From assembly GCF_022539505.1 (NCBI RefSeq), contig NC_061508.1, positions 65,047,754 through 65,111,753 on the forward strand: DNA of 64,000 nt, written 5' to 3'. A model generated the notes under the pieces. The model was not told the DNA's origin, searched no databases, and was given only the letters and a program-made list of their open reading frames with translations. Each line of letters opens with the position of its first letter. Positions within the stretch are counted from its first letter, which is position 1. The position numbers were made by a program, and so were the translations under genes. Positions 1 to 9,483 of this stretch are shown one piece after another. Origin of the DNA: Lolium rigidum. Its lineage: Eukaryota > Streptophyta > Magnoliopsida > Poales > Poaceae.

Positions 1-1400
1 CAAAGATGAAGGAGCTCTCCGACCTCGACAGCGAACTCAAGGTCTTCTTTGCTAAACATAAGGAGGTGCGCCAGGTAACACTAGCCCCCAAGCATTGGTT
101 CAGACATTTTTCCGTGTAACATGTGTTAGCCGATGCTTCTCTCAACATTAATCTTAGACGGAAATTTAAAATTTTCTCGATCCAAAACTTTGAACTCCTC
201 GCCAGCCCCCAGAATTTTGAATTTCCGGCTAAATCCTCTCTGCGTCTCAGAGTACGCGGAAGCTGCACAAAGACCTGCGTGTCCATGTGCTGGAGCAGAT
301 GACGGAAATAGAAGGGCTGCGCCAGAATGTTGAGAATAGCCGTCAAGCTGTGCTCCGCCTGGAGACCCGTTTGAAAGGTGAGAAATCCGAGTTGCTTAAA
401 TTTGTACTGTATGAACAACCATAATGTATAACTTGTGTGATTTTACGTATTCGAAGAAAGCCGACAAGCGCCCCACCATCGACGCCTTGTCCGCCAAGAT
501 CCGAGGTAGTGGAGGCGGAGAATGAAACTACGAAGAACTTCTTGAAAGAGTCCTCCGAGAAGGAAACCAAAGAAAAGAAGGAGCTCTCGGAAAAACATTC
601 CCGCGAAATGGCGGAACTGGCTGATAAACTCAAGAAGAGCCATCAAAGGGTGACCACCCTGGCGGCCAGGAACAAGAGCCAGGAGGCGGAGGCGGAGGCT
701 ATTGACAAGATGATCTTCCGTAAGGACCCTTTTTGTTATTGTTTTAACTCCGGCTTCCTCAAAATTTTCTCTGTCCGCGGAAGAAACTGATCCTTTTTAC
801 TTTGCAGCAAGCCTTGGCTTTGAATGGACCAAAGAGTCAACCCTCAAAAGGACTGAGGCATATGATGAAGCGTGGACCTCAATCGAGGACCTCGTCGAAG
901 CATGTCGCGGAATTGCCAAGGCCCTGAACCTGAAGAGAGCCAAGACAACGGTGATTGACCGCATGACGAAGCTCATGAGGAACGTGCCGGAACTTATCAA
1001 GGATTGGTAGGAGTCTTCATCTCGCGGAGTTGCTGCCCTCGTGCTAGCCACCTGCAAGGCGCACTTCCCCACCATGAAATTTGCAGATGTCACACGCGGA
1101 GCCCCCAAGGGTACCACCATGAGACATCTCCTCGCGGAAGCCATGGGATTTGATCGCCTTTTCGCTGGATGAGTTAACCACTCGTTCTGGTACAACAAGC
1201 ATGATCTTCCCGAAGGCTTTTCCGACCCGGAGGAAGAGGAAGAAGAGGCTGCCGAGGAAGGCGACGAGGAAGGCTCCGGGTCAAGTGCTGACCATGACGA
1301 GGAAGGCTCCGACTTCGATGGCGACGGCTCAGGCGATGGCTCGGACGACGGCTCCGCCTACATAGCTTCTGATGAAGAGCAGTCCTCCGAGAACCTGTGA
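1..1400 (+). pseudogene. Antisense ORF (aORF) of a Tat-type Ty3/gypsy element, C-terminal part, decayed
   Basis: This coding-like stretch runs opposite to the surrounding retrotransposon. Likely exons are <1-74, 251-377, 457-719 and 808-1400, each bounded by plausible GT..AG sites (donors at 75, 378 and 720; acceptors ending 250, 456 and 807). The product would be a charged coiled-coil segment rich in Glu, Lys and Ala, then a compact domain, then a very acidic Asp/Glu/Gly/Ser tail ending at a TGA at 1398. Proteins annotated as 'putative gypsy type transposon' in grasses have this kind of architecture, and Tat-lineage elements are known to carry antisense ORFs downstream of pol. Decay is visible: a frame change inside exon 3, a TAG near 1007 and a TGA near 1169. 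The N-terminus lies left of the window. Molecular function is unknown. Confidence 0.6.
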
Positions 1401-1967
1401 AACAATGAGAACTGATGCATCACTTTTGACCCCGGAGTGGGTTTGTAATGAATAACTTAAATTCTTAAGTAGCTAGGGACGAAAACATGTTATGCGCGGG
1501 CGGAAAACACTTATCCTGCTATCCGTTTAATATTATTTGCATGTTTCGTTGGGTTTGAAAGCAAGTGCTGGTTTTGTATTTTCCGGCTTGCCCATTTGAC
1601 CTTCCGCGAGCCGGAAGACCCTTAGCCGGAAACGCTCGCCAGCAGCGACGAAGCCCAATGGCAATCCGTCAATAACCGCGGAAACAAGCCCCCAGCCAGG
1701 GTGCCGAAAATCGCTGCCAGGACTCCATGAGTTTGCAACAGAAAATATTTCCGCTAGAAAACTTAAGCTTACGTCCTAAGGGACGATTTTTGAAAATCAC
1801 AACTTTCATACACGCCTAAGCGGAAATATCCGGCTCTGCGGTTTTAGTCGGAAAACATACACGATCTAAAAATGAACAAGTAAAGGAGGTAAATGACTCA
1901 TAGAGTGAACCAAAAGCTTTATTTCATTGATCATGTATAATATTGTTACAAAGTATGTAATTCTATG
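1401..1967. other. Non-coding spacer between aORF and pol of Tat1
   Basis: The two convergent coding regions of the Tat element, the antisense ORF from the left and pol from the right, end on either side of this 567-base stretch. It probably contains both 3' untranslated regions. I see no ORF of note and no LTR. Confidence 0.5.
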
Positions 1968-2510
1968 CTAAGTGTGGAAAGGACGTAGCTGTGCAATGTT
2001 CCAAGGACGTTCTGTTTCATCGTAAATGTCATCCGGATCCTCCCGTTTACGTTTCCGGTGCCAATTGGCGAGTCTGTCCTTTAGCTCACGGAAATCGACG
2101 AGGTAGTACGATCCGTTGTGGAGCACTTTGCTAACGACGAAGGGTCCTTCCCATGGAGATTGCAACTTATGATCTTTCACCTGACGAAGGCGGAGGACCA
2201 AGTCTCCGGCCATGAACGAGCGATTCCGAACTCGACGACTATGGTAGCATCGGAGCCTGTGCTGGTAAATGGTGGAACGTTGGTCTGCTAAATTCCGAGC
2301 TTCTTCGATCAAGTCCACAGATAGCTGTCTGGCCTCGTCAGCAGTTTCTTCGTTGTAGGCGGAGACTCGCGGTGAATCATGGATGATGTCGGAGGGAAGC
2401 ACAGCTTCGGATCCGTATACCAGGAAAAACGGAGTGAATCCTGTTGACCTGTTGGGGGTAGTTCGTAAACTCCACAGGACAGAGTCCAGCTCCTCAGCCC
2501 AGGCTCCGGC
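1968..2510 (-). pseudogene. Tat1 integrase, C-terminal part
   Basis: This is the C-terminal end of the Tat1 polyprotein on the minus strand. It encodes the segment after the catalytic core (SVLWSLRTTPNRSTGFTPF, then LVYGSEAVLPSDI) and a basic chromatin-interaction-like tail with the GDLVLRL and GPFVVSKVL motifs typical of Ty3/gypsy integrases. It ends in NIAQLRPFHT and a stop at 1968. The upstream half of the same integrase is at 8829-9483; the two are separated by LARD A, which inserted between an Ala-Gly pair and the next residues. This segment itself is open. Confidence 0.85.
2506..2510. repeat. Left target-site duplication CCGGC of LARD A
   Basis: CCGGC here matches CCGGC at 8825-8829 exactly, immediately outside the TG...CA ends of LARD A. 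Confidence 0.92.
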
Positions 2511-2920
2511 TGACAAGGGATCACCTCGGCAATGCCTACGTGTTGTAGACTTGGGTTTCGGGAGAGAACGACGATGGAGATTCCGGGAACGAGATTAGGC
2601 ACACGACGTACCCAGCTTCGGGTCCCCTCGGTGGAGGATCCCTACGTGCTTGCTAGCAATCCACTATATGAAAACAAGTATATTTACGGGGGTGTCGCCG
2701 TAGGCGGCGCTATGTTGTCTATCTCCTCTCTATCTGTTGGCCTCCTTATTTCGGGTGCCCTGGCTAGCTTTATATATGCAACCAGCCTAGGGTTTTACAA
2801 GAGTCCTAGTCGACTACTTCTTCGGGTTGCCTTGTTGGGCCTTCTCCATATTGGGTCTTCTCCATATTGGGCCGAGCCGGGTATACTAATAATGGGTACC
2901 CGAAGGGTATACCCATGTCA
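2511..2920 (-). repeat. LARD A 3' LTR
   Basis: This 410-bp copy is nearly identical to 8417-8824, with a one-base indel near 2650 and a few substitutions. It has TG...CA ends on the minus strand and lies immediately downstream, in element sense, of the purine tract at 2921-2934. Confidence 0.92.
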
Positions 2921-2934
2921 GTAGCCCCCGAGTG
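2921..2934 (-). promoter_or_regulatory. Polypurine tract of LARD A
   Basis: On the minus strand the sequence ACTCGGGGGCTAC directly precedes the 3' LTR start TGACATGG. The same motif precedes the LARD B 3' LTR at 29651-29664. Plus-strand DNA synthesis would be primed here. Confidence 0.75.
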
Positions 2935-3086
2935 TCTAGGGAAGTCGAAGACTTGCGTAGAGACTCCAAGCATAACCATCTCCGAAGTCGAAGAAATACA
3001 AGGCGAGGTCCATATCGTAGATCATGTGTAACGTAGATGATGTCGACGATTCTCAAAGTTATTTTTCTGTCGGGTGCGCGACAGCG

Positions 3087-3145
3087 CTCCCGATGGGAGT
3101 AGCCCCCGAGTCTATGTGCAGGTGCTTGCACTTGGGCATAGACTC
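3087..3145 (-). repeat. PPT/double-hairpin module 1 of LARD A
   Basis: A small hairpin (3087-3099, CTCCC-GAT-GGGAG) is followed by the PPT-like TAGCCCCCGAG and a 38-nt stem-loop (3108-3145) whose arms GAGTCTATG and CATAGACTC pair over 9 bp. The inner part GTGC..GCAC can extend pairing. The module recurs at 3318-3376, at 3443-3501 and, in the other orientation, in LARD B. Confidence 0.75.
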
Positions 3146-3206
3146 AAGTTGTACTACTCGATGAAGAACTTAACTATATTTCTGGAGGACTTGATGAAAT
3201 CCATGC

Positions 3207-3258
3207 GCTCCCGATGGGAGTAGGCTCCACTCGAGTCGTAGAATCGAGTTGAGTCTAC
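3207..3258 (-). repeat. Variant hairpin module of LARD A lacking the C-run
   Basis: The same CTCCCGATGGGAG hairpin (3207-3219) is followed directly by an imperfect stem, GTAGGCTC at 3220-3227 against GAGTCTAC at 3251-3258, with an inner ACTCGA/TCGAGT pairing. The CCCCCGAG element between the two hairpins is missing. Confidence 0.5.
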
Positions 3259-3317
3259 AAACCTTGATTGTCGTAGATGTTGTCAAAGTTATTTTTCTAT
3301 CGGGTGCGCGACCAGCG

Positions 3318-3376
3318 CTCCCGATGGGAGTAGCCCCCGAGGCTACAGCCAAGTGTTTGCACTTGGGTGTAGGCTC
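3318..3376 (-). repeat. PPT/double-hairpin module 2 of LARD A
   Basis: CTCCCGATGGGAG hairpin (3318-3330), PPT-like TAGCCCCCGAG, then a 38-nt stem-loop (3339-3376) with arms GAGGCTACA and TGTAGGCTC. Eight of nine positions pair, and both arms differ from module 1. Confidence 0.7.
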
Positions 3377-3442
3377 AACTTGCTTTTAATCGACTCCACA
3401 ATTTTTCCTCTTTCTTGTATCTTATCGGGAGAGTGAACAATG

Positions 3443-3501
3443 CTCTCGATAAGAGTAGCCCCCGAGCCTATGGGCAGGTGCTTGCACCTAGGCATAGGCT
3501 C
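3443..3501 (-). repeat. PPT/double-hairpin module 3 of LARD A
   Basis: The first hairpin is degenerate (CTCTCGATAAGAG). The second (3464-3501, again 38 nt) has arms GAGCCTATG and CATAGGCTC, a perfect 9-bp stem. Relative to module 1 both arms changed at the same pair (T-A to C-G), a compensatory change. Confidence 0.72.
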
Positions 3502-3539
3502 AAGTTGTACTAGTCGATAAAGAACTTGGCACAACCCCT

Positions 3540-4150
3540 CTTTTTATCGAATCCAGGCCGTTGCTATTTTTATTTGACATCCATATCTATATTGTACAGG
3601 GATAATGGTAATTGAGGCTAGTTCATCTGACGGATCAGGTACTAGTTAACTGCTCTAGTGGCAATCCGCAAAAACCTACTTCAAGATCACGTCCCTGGAC
3701 ATGATCCCGGGATACTGGTGTTAACTCGACAGGTGCCGCTTAAGGTCTTACCATTCGTCGAGTCCCAGTCATGTTTTATCGGGTACCTAACGCGTCCGTT
3801 AGGATTTTTCTTCGTATCTGTTGATACGGATAAAAGTAGCAAACCGACGTCAGAGACGGTGCCACGCCGCTCGGAACGGATCCGGGGTCTTACCTTCGCA
3901 GCGTTTTGCGGCATTCAGAGATTATTCGCGACTTTTGGCGCTCTGAGAATATATTGTCGAGTGCCTTGTTCGGCTGATGCAATGACTCATTTTGCGGGTT
4001 CTTCTATATTTTTCTCGGGCGTGATGAGATAGCCGAATATATTGGGTTTTTATATATTGTCGGCAGGCACATCGCCAATACTCTTGCTCGGAACAAATGA
4101 TGAGTCAATGGACCCGAAGATTTGTCTATCCTCTTCTCTTTCCGTTTTTT
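3540..4150. other. LARD A internal sequence without recognisable features
   Basis: There are no domain-bearing ORFs and no further modules. The short ORFs in this stretch look random. Confidence 0.5.
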
Positions 4151-4151
4151 T

Positions 4152-4350
4152 TCTCCTTGATGATAATTTCGTCGAGTTCCTCCTTCAGGAAAATTTCTTC
4201 GGGTCCTTTTTGAGGACAATTCTTCGGGTCCTCCTTGAAGATAATTCTTCGGGTCCTCCTTGAGGACAATTTCGTCGGGACCTGTCCTTTCTTGAAGACA
4301 ATTTCGTCGAGTTCTCCCCGTAGACAATTTCGTCGGGTTCTCTCTTATAT
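4152..4350. repeat. About 27-30-bp tandem repeats in LARD A
   Basis: A unit of the form TTCGTCGGGTCCTCCTTGAG plus GACAA is repeated about six or seven times with small differences (for example near 4165, 4195, 4222, 4250, 4270, 4300 and 4325). The repeats are not perfectly in phase and no protein is supported. Confidence 0.7.
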
Positions 4351-4905
4351 ACTTTAAATTTTGCTTTCTCCTGCACAAACTTTTTCTATCTTTTCCTTGA
4401 CTCTCTTTTTCGCATGCGGTGTTAGATGCTCAGATTCGATGATATGTAAAGCGAATATATGCCACGCAGCCCCCGAGCGTCGGGTGCGGCGAAAGTAAAT
4501 GATAATCAACTTTATGTAAAACAAAAGAACACTTAGCTTATTGGGCATGACAGAGTCGATGCGATGAAGTCTTCGAGTGCCGAGAAGAAGTCGAGCTGAA
4601 GTAAAAACCACCAAATAACGAAAGTAAATGCCGCCATATTGTTGATGAAGAAATAGCCGAGCCCCCGAGTGCTGCTGGGGTGATATGATGATTATTGCTT
4701 AGATGCTGTGTCGCAGTTGCGACCTGAGGCGAAATCATGGTCGACCCCCCGAGTGTTTGCTATGATATCGAAAGAAATTGATGGAGTCGCGGCGTCATAT
4801 AGGGTAAAGCCATTTAGGATGAAGCTATTGTCCATAATATAATATGAGCCCATGAAGATGAATTCAAGATGAAGTATTTTGAGATGAATCCATATTGAAG
4901 ATTGC

Positions 4906-5160
4906 GCTATTAAATATAGAGCATATATTAAAGATGAATCCGCCGATATCATAGAGGATGAATCCATTGACCCGAAGAATCCAGTAATAACCATAGAAGA
5001 TGAATCCGTTGATATCATAGAGGATGAATCCATTGAACGGAGAAAATAATTCCAGTAATAACCATAGAAGATGAATCCGTTGATATCATAGAGGATGAAT
5101 CCATTGAGCCGGAGAAAATAATTCCAGTAATAACCATAGAAGATGAATCCATTGACCCAA
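4906..5160. repeat. Tandem repeats with GATGAATCC core in LARD A
   Basis: A block containing 'AGATGAATCCGTTGATATCA' and 'AGAGGATGAATCCATTGA', followed by 'TTCCAGTAATAACCATAG', occurs about three times with a period of roughly 80-90 bp. The short GATGAATCC word also recurs as a lower-order repeat. Confidence 0.75.
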
Positions 5161-5567
5161 AAACGCGTCGGGTAATATTGTATAAGTGAACCAATAATAA
5201 CCCAAAGAAAACCAATCTAGTAATCCAGAGAGAATAAATCCGGCAATTTTTTTTAAATAATACGAATTATTTATTTAATTCCAAGAATAGCGCGCGATTT
5301 CAAAAAATTTGAAAAGTGTGACCCGGTCGGTCATTAGCTGACCGATCGGTCACTAGTAGTCCATCTGTGAGTTGTTGATGCATGAAGAAGTAGTTGGTCG
5401 ATAGGTGACCAATTGGTCAGCTACCGACCGACCGGGCTGCACTCCTCACGTTAATTAGCATGTACCTGATGTCTTGATAGCATACATGCATGCTCGCCAT
5501 TATCTTGAAAGCAAGAAAATCAGCGAACTGGCCGACAACAACAACAACAACAACAGTGTCTTTTTTA

Positions 5568-6849
5568 GGGCATCTCCAACGGGACGATGCATTTTGAACG
5601 ACTAAAATGTTCGCGCGCGTCTGTTTGCGTCGGCCCAAATGATCGAAATCGACCGTGCGTCTTTTTCCGTCGGGTGGCTCCAGCGGCACGACACATTTTT
5701 TCGATTTTGCATTTTTTAAACATAAAAACATATTACATAGTAAAGATAGGAAAATAAAAATATAAAACCTAATAATGCCTGCGCCTACTCGTCGTCGTCG
5801 TCGATCACGACGAACTTCGGTACCGGCCACGGCCAGTTGGGAAACGGCGGAACATACGCCGGTGCCGACGGCGGTGGTGGAGGTGGAAGCAGCCCACGTC
5901 GGTGGTGGAGGTTGAGCAGCCCACGCCGGTGCTGGAGGTTGAGCAGCCCACACCGGTTGTGGAGGTGGACCACACCACGCCGGTGGTGGAGGTGGAGCCG
6001 CCCACGGGTTGTACAGCGGAGGTGGAGGCGGCGGTTGCACCGGTTGCGGGGCCGAGTCCTCGAGCGCCCGTCGTAGGGCCTCTTCCTCCGTGAGGCCCGA
6101 CGTCATGATTCCGGTGGCGTACCGGGGCAGCGGCGGCTGCACCGGTCGGTCAACCTTCGAGACGAGGACGCCGAGTCTCTCGATCTCGTCGTCCGTGATC
6201 GTCGCCGGGTACTCGAACTCCCGACCCTCCGCCATGGCCAACTGACATTCCTGGAAAATGCAGGCAATGTAGTCGTCGTTGTCGTCCTTGGCCTCCTCGT
6301 TGTGGTAGGCCAGCACGTCGCTGTAGTCATCGTCGTCCTGTGGAGGCGTCGGTGGCTGCCATATTCGATGACGAGGCGGCGGTGGATTCTTTTCGGTCTG
6401 TCTTGCTCACGCGGAGGCACGGGCGGGATAGGCACCCGAAGGCGGCTGAGCTGCCAGCCGCCGCCAGGCAGGTGCACGTCCTGCCAGCCCGCGCACGGCG
6501 TCCAGTTCCTGTGCATGAGCCGCGCCACATCGACTGGCAGCGGCACCCTGTGCGTCCGCTCCGCGATATTGATGGCGAAGTCTGCGGCGTAGACGCGGAA
6601 GCGATGACCGCCGAAGCGATGCGCTCGATACAGCCCTGTGGCTCGCTGTCAGGCGGGCCCGGTGGAAAAGCGAGCGGTCACTTGGGGAATCCGCCGCGAC
6701 GCATCCCAGGCGTAAATATGCACCGCGTTTGCGGACGGCCCGGTTAATATATGTCGGGCCACTGGACCTGATCCTAAATGTATTTTTGGCCCGCGCGGAT
6801 ACAAACGATCGCTCAGCGGCTGTTTGCGTCGCCTCGCTGGGAGATGCCC
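5568..6849 (-). mobile_element. Non-autonomous PIF/Harbinger element (copy 1) with proline-rich ORF
   Basis: Terminal inverted repeats begin GGGCATCTCC at both ends and are flanked by the 3-bp duplication TTA (5565-5567 and 6850-6852), the standard signature of PIF/Harbinger. Sub-terminal parts share GTTTGCGTCG. No DDE transposase is present; instead the minus strand carries a broken proline-rich reading frame. A related copy lies at 31002-32611. Confidence 0.85.
5790..6546 (-). pseudogene. Proline-rich ORF carried by Harbinger copy 1
   Basis: Two overlapping minus-strand frames together give one protein-like region. The N-terminal part has the motif NWTPCAGWQDVHLPGGGW (about 6440-6510). An acidic stretch rich in Asp follows, then TDDEIERLGVL, then LTEEEALRRALEDSA, and then a long Pro/Ala/Trp repeat built from units such as PPPPTWAAQ. 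The two frames are offset, so this copy is frameshifted near 6300. The same motif order occurs in the copy at 31600-32327, so it is a conserved passenger or element-encoded ORF. LTEEEALRRALEDSA resembles a ubiquitin-interacting motif (acidic run, Leu, x2, Ala, x3, Ser). I do not recognise the family and assign no function. Confidence 0.55.
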
Positions 6850-6852
6850 TTA

Positions 6853-7215
6853 TGTACAAAAGGGAGTCAGGCGGGGTTAATTCAATTAAGTTCACTAAAA
6901 CAACTCTTACTCTGCTTACACTAGCACTGCAAGCCACTAGTAGTGTGTGTGAATGAAATGAGGCCGGCTAGCAGCTGGTGGCCGATCGGCTGGCCGGTGG
7001 CCGATCGGTGCACAGGCGGCCGACCAACCGTTGTACTGTACGGGTTGTTCGGGTTGTTCAGATATTGTTCGGGTTGTTCAGATAAATGGCTGATCGGCCA
7101 CCAGTCTGCCGATCGGCAGCTAGTCAGCCGACTAAGTCATAGATTTGACAAATTTTGAAATCGCGTATTAGTAGTAAAATTATTAGAAAAAAACGTATTA
7201 TTAAAAAAAAATTTG
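6853..7215. other. Right arm of the long-TIR element
   Basis: It contains palindromic GCCGATCGGC words and a short direct repeat of GGGTTGTTCAGATA around 7038-7085, followed by the AT-rich terminal inverted repeat. No coding sequence is seen. Confidence 0.5.
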
Positions 7216-7335
7216 CAAACTGAGCCGAAGAAGATAAATCCACTAAGTCGAAGAAAATAATTCCACTGAGCCGAAGAAAAAAATTTCACTGAGCCGGAGA
7301 AGATATATCCAGAGCCGAAGAAAAGAAATTCACCA
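7216..7335. repeat. About 27-bp GAGCCGAAGAA repeats in LARD A
   Basis: The unit 'ACTGAGCCGAAGAA' plus an AT-rich tail is repeated four or five times directly right of the long-TIR element. A related word occurs on the left side, which supports insertion of that element into a repeat block. Confidence 0.6.
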
Positions 7336-8396
7336 AGTAACCAAGTACATTTGTGGTAACGAAGTAATGGCGCAGCCCCCAGTGTTTGGATGAATTTGTT
7401 GTAATAATGCAATGGTACAGCCCCCGAGTATTTGGGTATGGTGAAAGTAAATAAATAAGTGAATTTTGGAAAAAGAGGAACACTTAGCTTTTTCATCGAG
7501 TGCGAGGGGGTCATTGCTAGAACAAGTCGTGCAACTGGCACAGTCGATGTAGGCGCGCGACGCCTGACCGGAAGTAGTCGATGAAGAAGATACAGCCGAT
7601 GTGGCGGATCCACGACGGGGTGAGCTCCCGAATATGTCGAGTCCGTGATGCAACAAGCGAGCCCCCGAGTGTGACGACTGTGCGCGGCGAAGCAGTTGAA
7701 GCTTGTTCCAATCTGCAGCTATATTATGGCGCAAAAAATTAGCCGGTCAAAGTCGCGAACACGCCGGAGTCACAGCGCTTTCCAGCTTGATTAGCAGTCC
7801 AATCCCGTATATGTAAACGTATATTAAACTTGCAATCAGTAAATTCAACCGGAAGGATATTATATTTAGACCAAGCAAACTCCAAATTTACGTAATATTG
7901 ATTCCAATAGGCAACAGTGACAAAATTGAAAGTACTAGTAGTTAATTGGATCTTTGGAACGGAAGTATGACTTAGCTTCGTTGCTTGGTGCAGGGTCCCA
8001 AAGACTTAACATGCCCTGATCAGTCTCCACTTTACCTGAGCCTAAGAATTCCTCCATGACGAGTGCGCGCTGTCCAGTCCGATCAATTGCGTTGGATGCT
8101 GCTTTCTCGGGCAAACAACCGCTACCGCGCCGTGAATTCAGTTCCCTCGCATATCGAAATCACAACCTGATGAATCGTGTTGGGGTCGGGCAGAGCTCAT
8201 CAAAATTTCTTTCTCTGGCGGCACTGCTTTTGGTGATCTTGTCCGAGATTTTTTTACCCGTTTTTTCTTTGGCGCGACGAAGATGAATACGATTGTTGAT
8301 AGGCTGCCAACGATTTTCTTCTCGGATCTGGTTTGAACGTTGTTGAAGATGAACTCGACGGATCCCGCCCGGATAACGAAATCCAGTCGCCGCGAT
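7336..8396. other. LARD A 5' internal region
   Basis: It includes further CCCCCGAG words (near 7421 and 7660). Around 7690-7720 there is a segment homologous to LARD B near 26942-26985 (GCAGTTGAAGCTTGTTC). No coding domain is seen. Confidence 0.5.
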
Positions 8397-8414
8397 TCCC
8401 CACAGACGGCGCCA
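8397..8414 (-). promoter_or_regulatory. Primer-binding site of LARD A
   Basis: On the minus strand it reads TGGCGCCGTCTGTGGGGA, two bases after the 5' LTR end. It matches the complement of the plant tRNA-Asp 3' end at about 14 of 18 positions. LARD B has an almost identical site at 26109-26126. Confidence 0.7.
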
Positions 8415-8416
8415 AT

Positions 8417-8824
8417 TGACGAGGGATCACCTCGGCAATGCCTACGTATTGTAGACTTGGGTTTCGGGAGAGAACGACGATGGAGATTCCGGGAACGAGA
8501 TTAGGCACACGACGTACCCAGCTTCGGGTCCCCTCGGTGGAGGATCCCTACGTGCTGCTAGCAATCCACTATATGAAAACAAGTATATTTACAGGGTGTC
8601 GCCGTAGGCGGAGCTATGTTGTCTATCTCCTCTCTATCTGTTGGCCTCCTTATTTCGGGTGCCCTGGCTAGCTTTATATATGCAACCAACCTAGGGTTTT
8701 ACAAGAGTCCTAGTCGACTACTTCTTCGGGTTGCCTTGTTGGGCCTTCTCCATATTGGGTCTTCTCCATATTGGGCCGAGCCGGGTATACTAATAATGGG
8801 TACCCGAAGGGTATACCCATGTCA
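8417..8824 (-). repeat. LARD A 5' LTR
   Basis: This 408-bp copy matches 2511-2920. On the minus strand it starts TGACATGGGT at 8824 and ends CCTCGTCA at 8417. The right flank CCGGC (8825-8829) duplicates the left flank. Confidence 0.92.
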
Positions 8825-8828
8825 CCGG

Positions 8829-9483
8829 CTGCGCGACGCAGCGGTTCTTCCAGGCGTGGTTTGATTCCGGATAAAAGGAGTCCGTTGGCTCTTTCGACCT
8901 GACCATTGGACTGTGGATGAGCCACGGATGCCAGGTCTAGCCAGATCCCAACGTCGTGACAATAATCCTTCAACTCTCCTTGCGCGAAGTTCGTGCCATT
9001 GTCTGTGATTATGCTGTGTGGGATGCCGAATCTCGTTACGAGGTTGCAGACGAATTTGAGTGTTGTAGCACCATCGGCTTTTCTCACTGGCTTTGCCTCG
9101 ATCCATTTACTGAATTTATCAATAGCGACCAGGAGGTACTCAAAACTGCCAGGAGATGACTTCTTTAACTTACCAACCATATCAAGCCCCCAGACCGCAA
9201 ACGGCCAGGTGATAGGGATGGTCTTCAGCTCTTGGGCTGGAGCGTTTGGTTGAGTAGCGTAGTACTGACAACCGCGGAAAGTTTTTACCAACTTATCAGC
9301 ATCTTCTTTAGGCTGTGAGCCAGTAAAATCCAAGCCGGAAGGCTTTTGCAACGAGTAATGTGGGAGCGGTGTGATGTCCGCAATCCCCAGCATGGATCTC
9401 TCTGAGTATCTCAATACCATCTTGATTACAGACGCATTTGAGAAATACCCCTGTTGCACTTCGTTTATAGAGCTGTCCATCAA
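8829..9483 (-). pseudogene. Tat1 integrase, N-terminal and catalytic part
   Basis: The minus-strand frame contains the region leading into the integrase, then the core: GLDMVG with the first acidic residue, ITDNGTNFAQGEL with the second Asp, and HPQSNGQVERANG with the catalytic Glu. These are the D,D-35-E landmarks of Ty3/gypsy integrases. The frame runs into LARD A at 8829 and resumes at 2510. Its upstream end is separated from the RNase H frame by a stop codon at about 9481-9486. Confidence 0.85.

Larger units (their letters stand above)
5243..7216. mobile_element. DNA element with long, imperfect terminal inverted repeats, nested in LARD A
   Basis: The left end (from about 5243) and the reverse complement of the right end (to about 7216) align over roughly 75 bp. 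Both begin GCAA, continue through a T-run and AATAATACG, then after an AT-rich segment share CGCGATTTCAAA and AATTTG. Beyond this, both ends carry GACCGATCGGTCA/GCCGATCGGC palindromes, so inverted homology may extend to about 110 bp. The interior has no transposase. A Harbinger element (5568-6849) is inserted within. I could not identify a target-site duplication, so the superfamily is open (MULE-like is one option). Confidence 0.55.
2511..8824 (-). mobile_element. LARD A: non-autonomous, coding-poor LTR retrotransposon nested in Tat1 pol
   Basis: It has terminal repeats of 408 bp (8417-8824, 5' LTR) and 410 bp (2511-2920, 3' LTR), starting TGACATGGG and ending GTCA on the minus strand, and a perfect 5-bp target duplication (CCGGC). 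A primer-binding site follows the 5' LTR and a purine tract precedes the 3' LTR, so the element is oriented to the minus strand. No gag or pol domain is found in 5.5 kb of internal sequence, which instead holds repeated PPT/hairpin modules, short tandem repeats and an inserted DNA element (5243-7216). By eye the LTRs differ at roughly six or seven sites, so insertion is recent relative to the decayed host. It is related to LARD B at 25624-30147 through LTR ends, primer site, purine tract and modules. Confidence 0.9.

Noticed and set aside
8397..8414. tRNA-like sequence near the LTRs
   Set aside because: Only the 3'-end complement is present, as expected for a primer-binding site; no tRNA gene fold.
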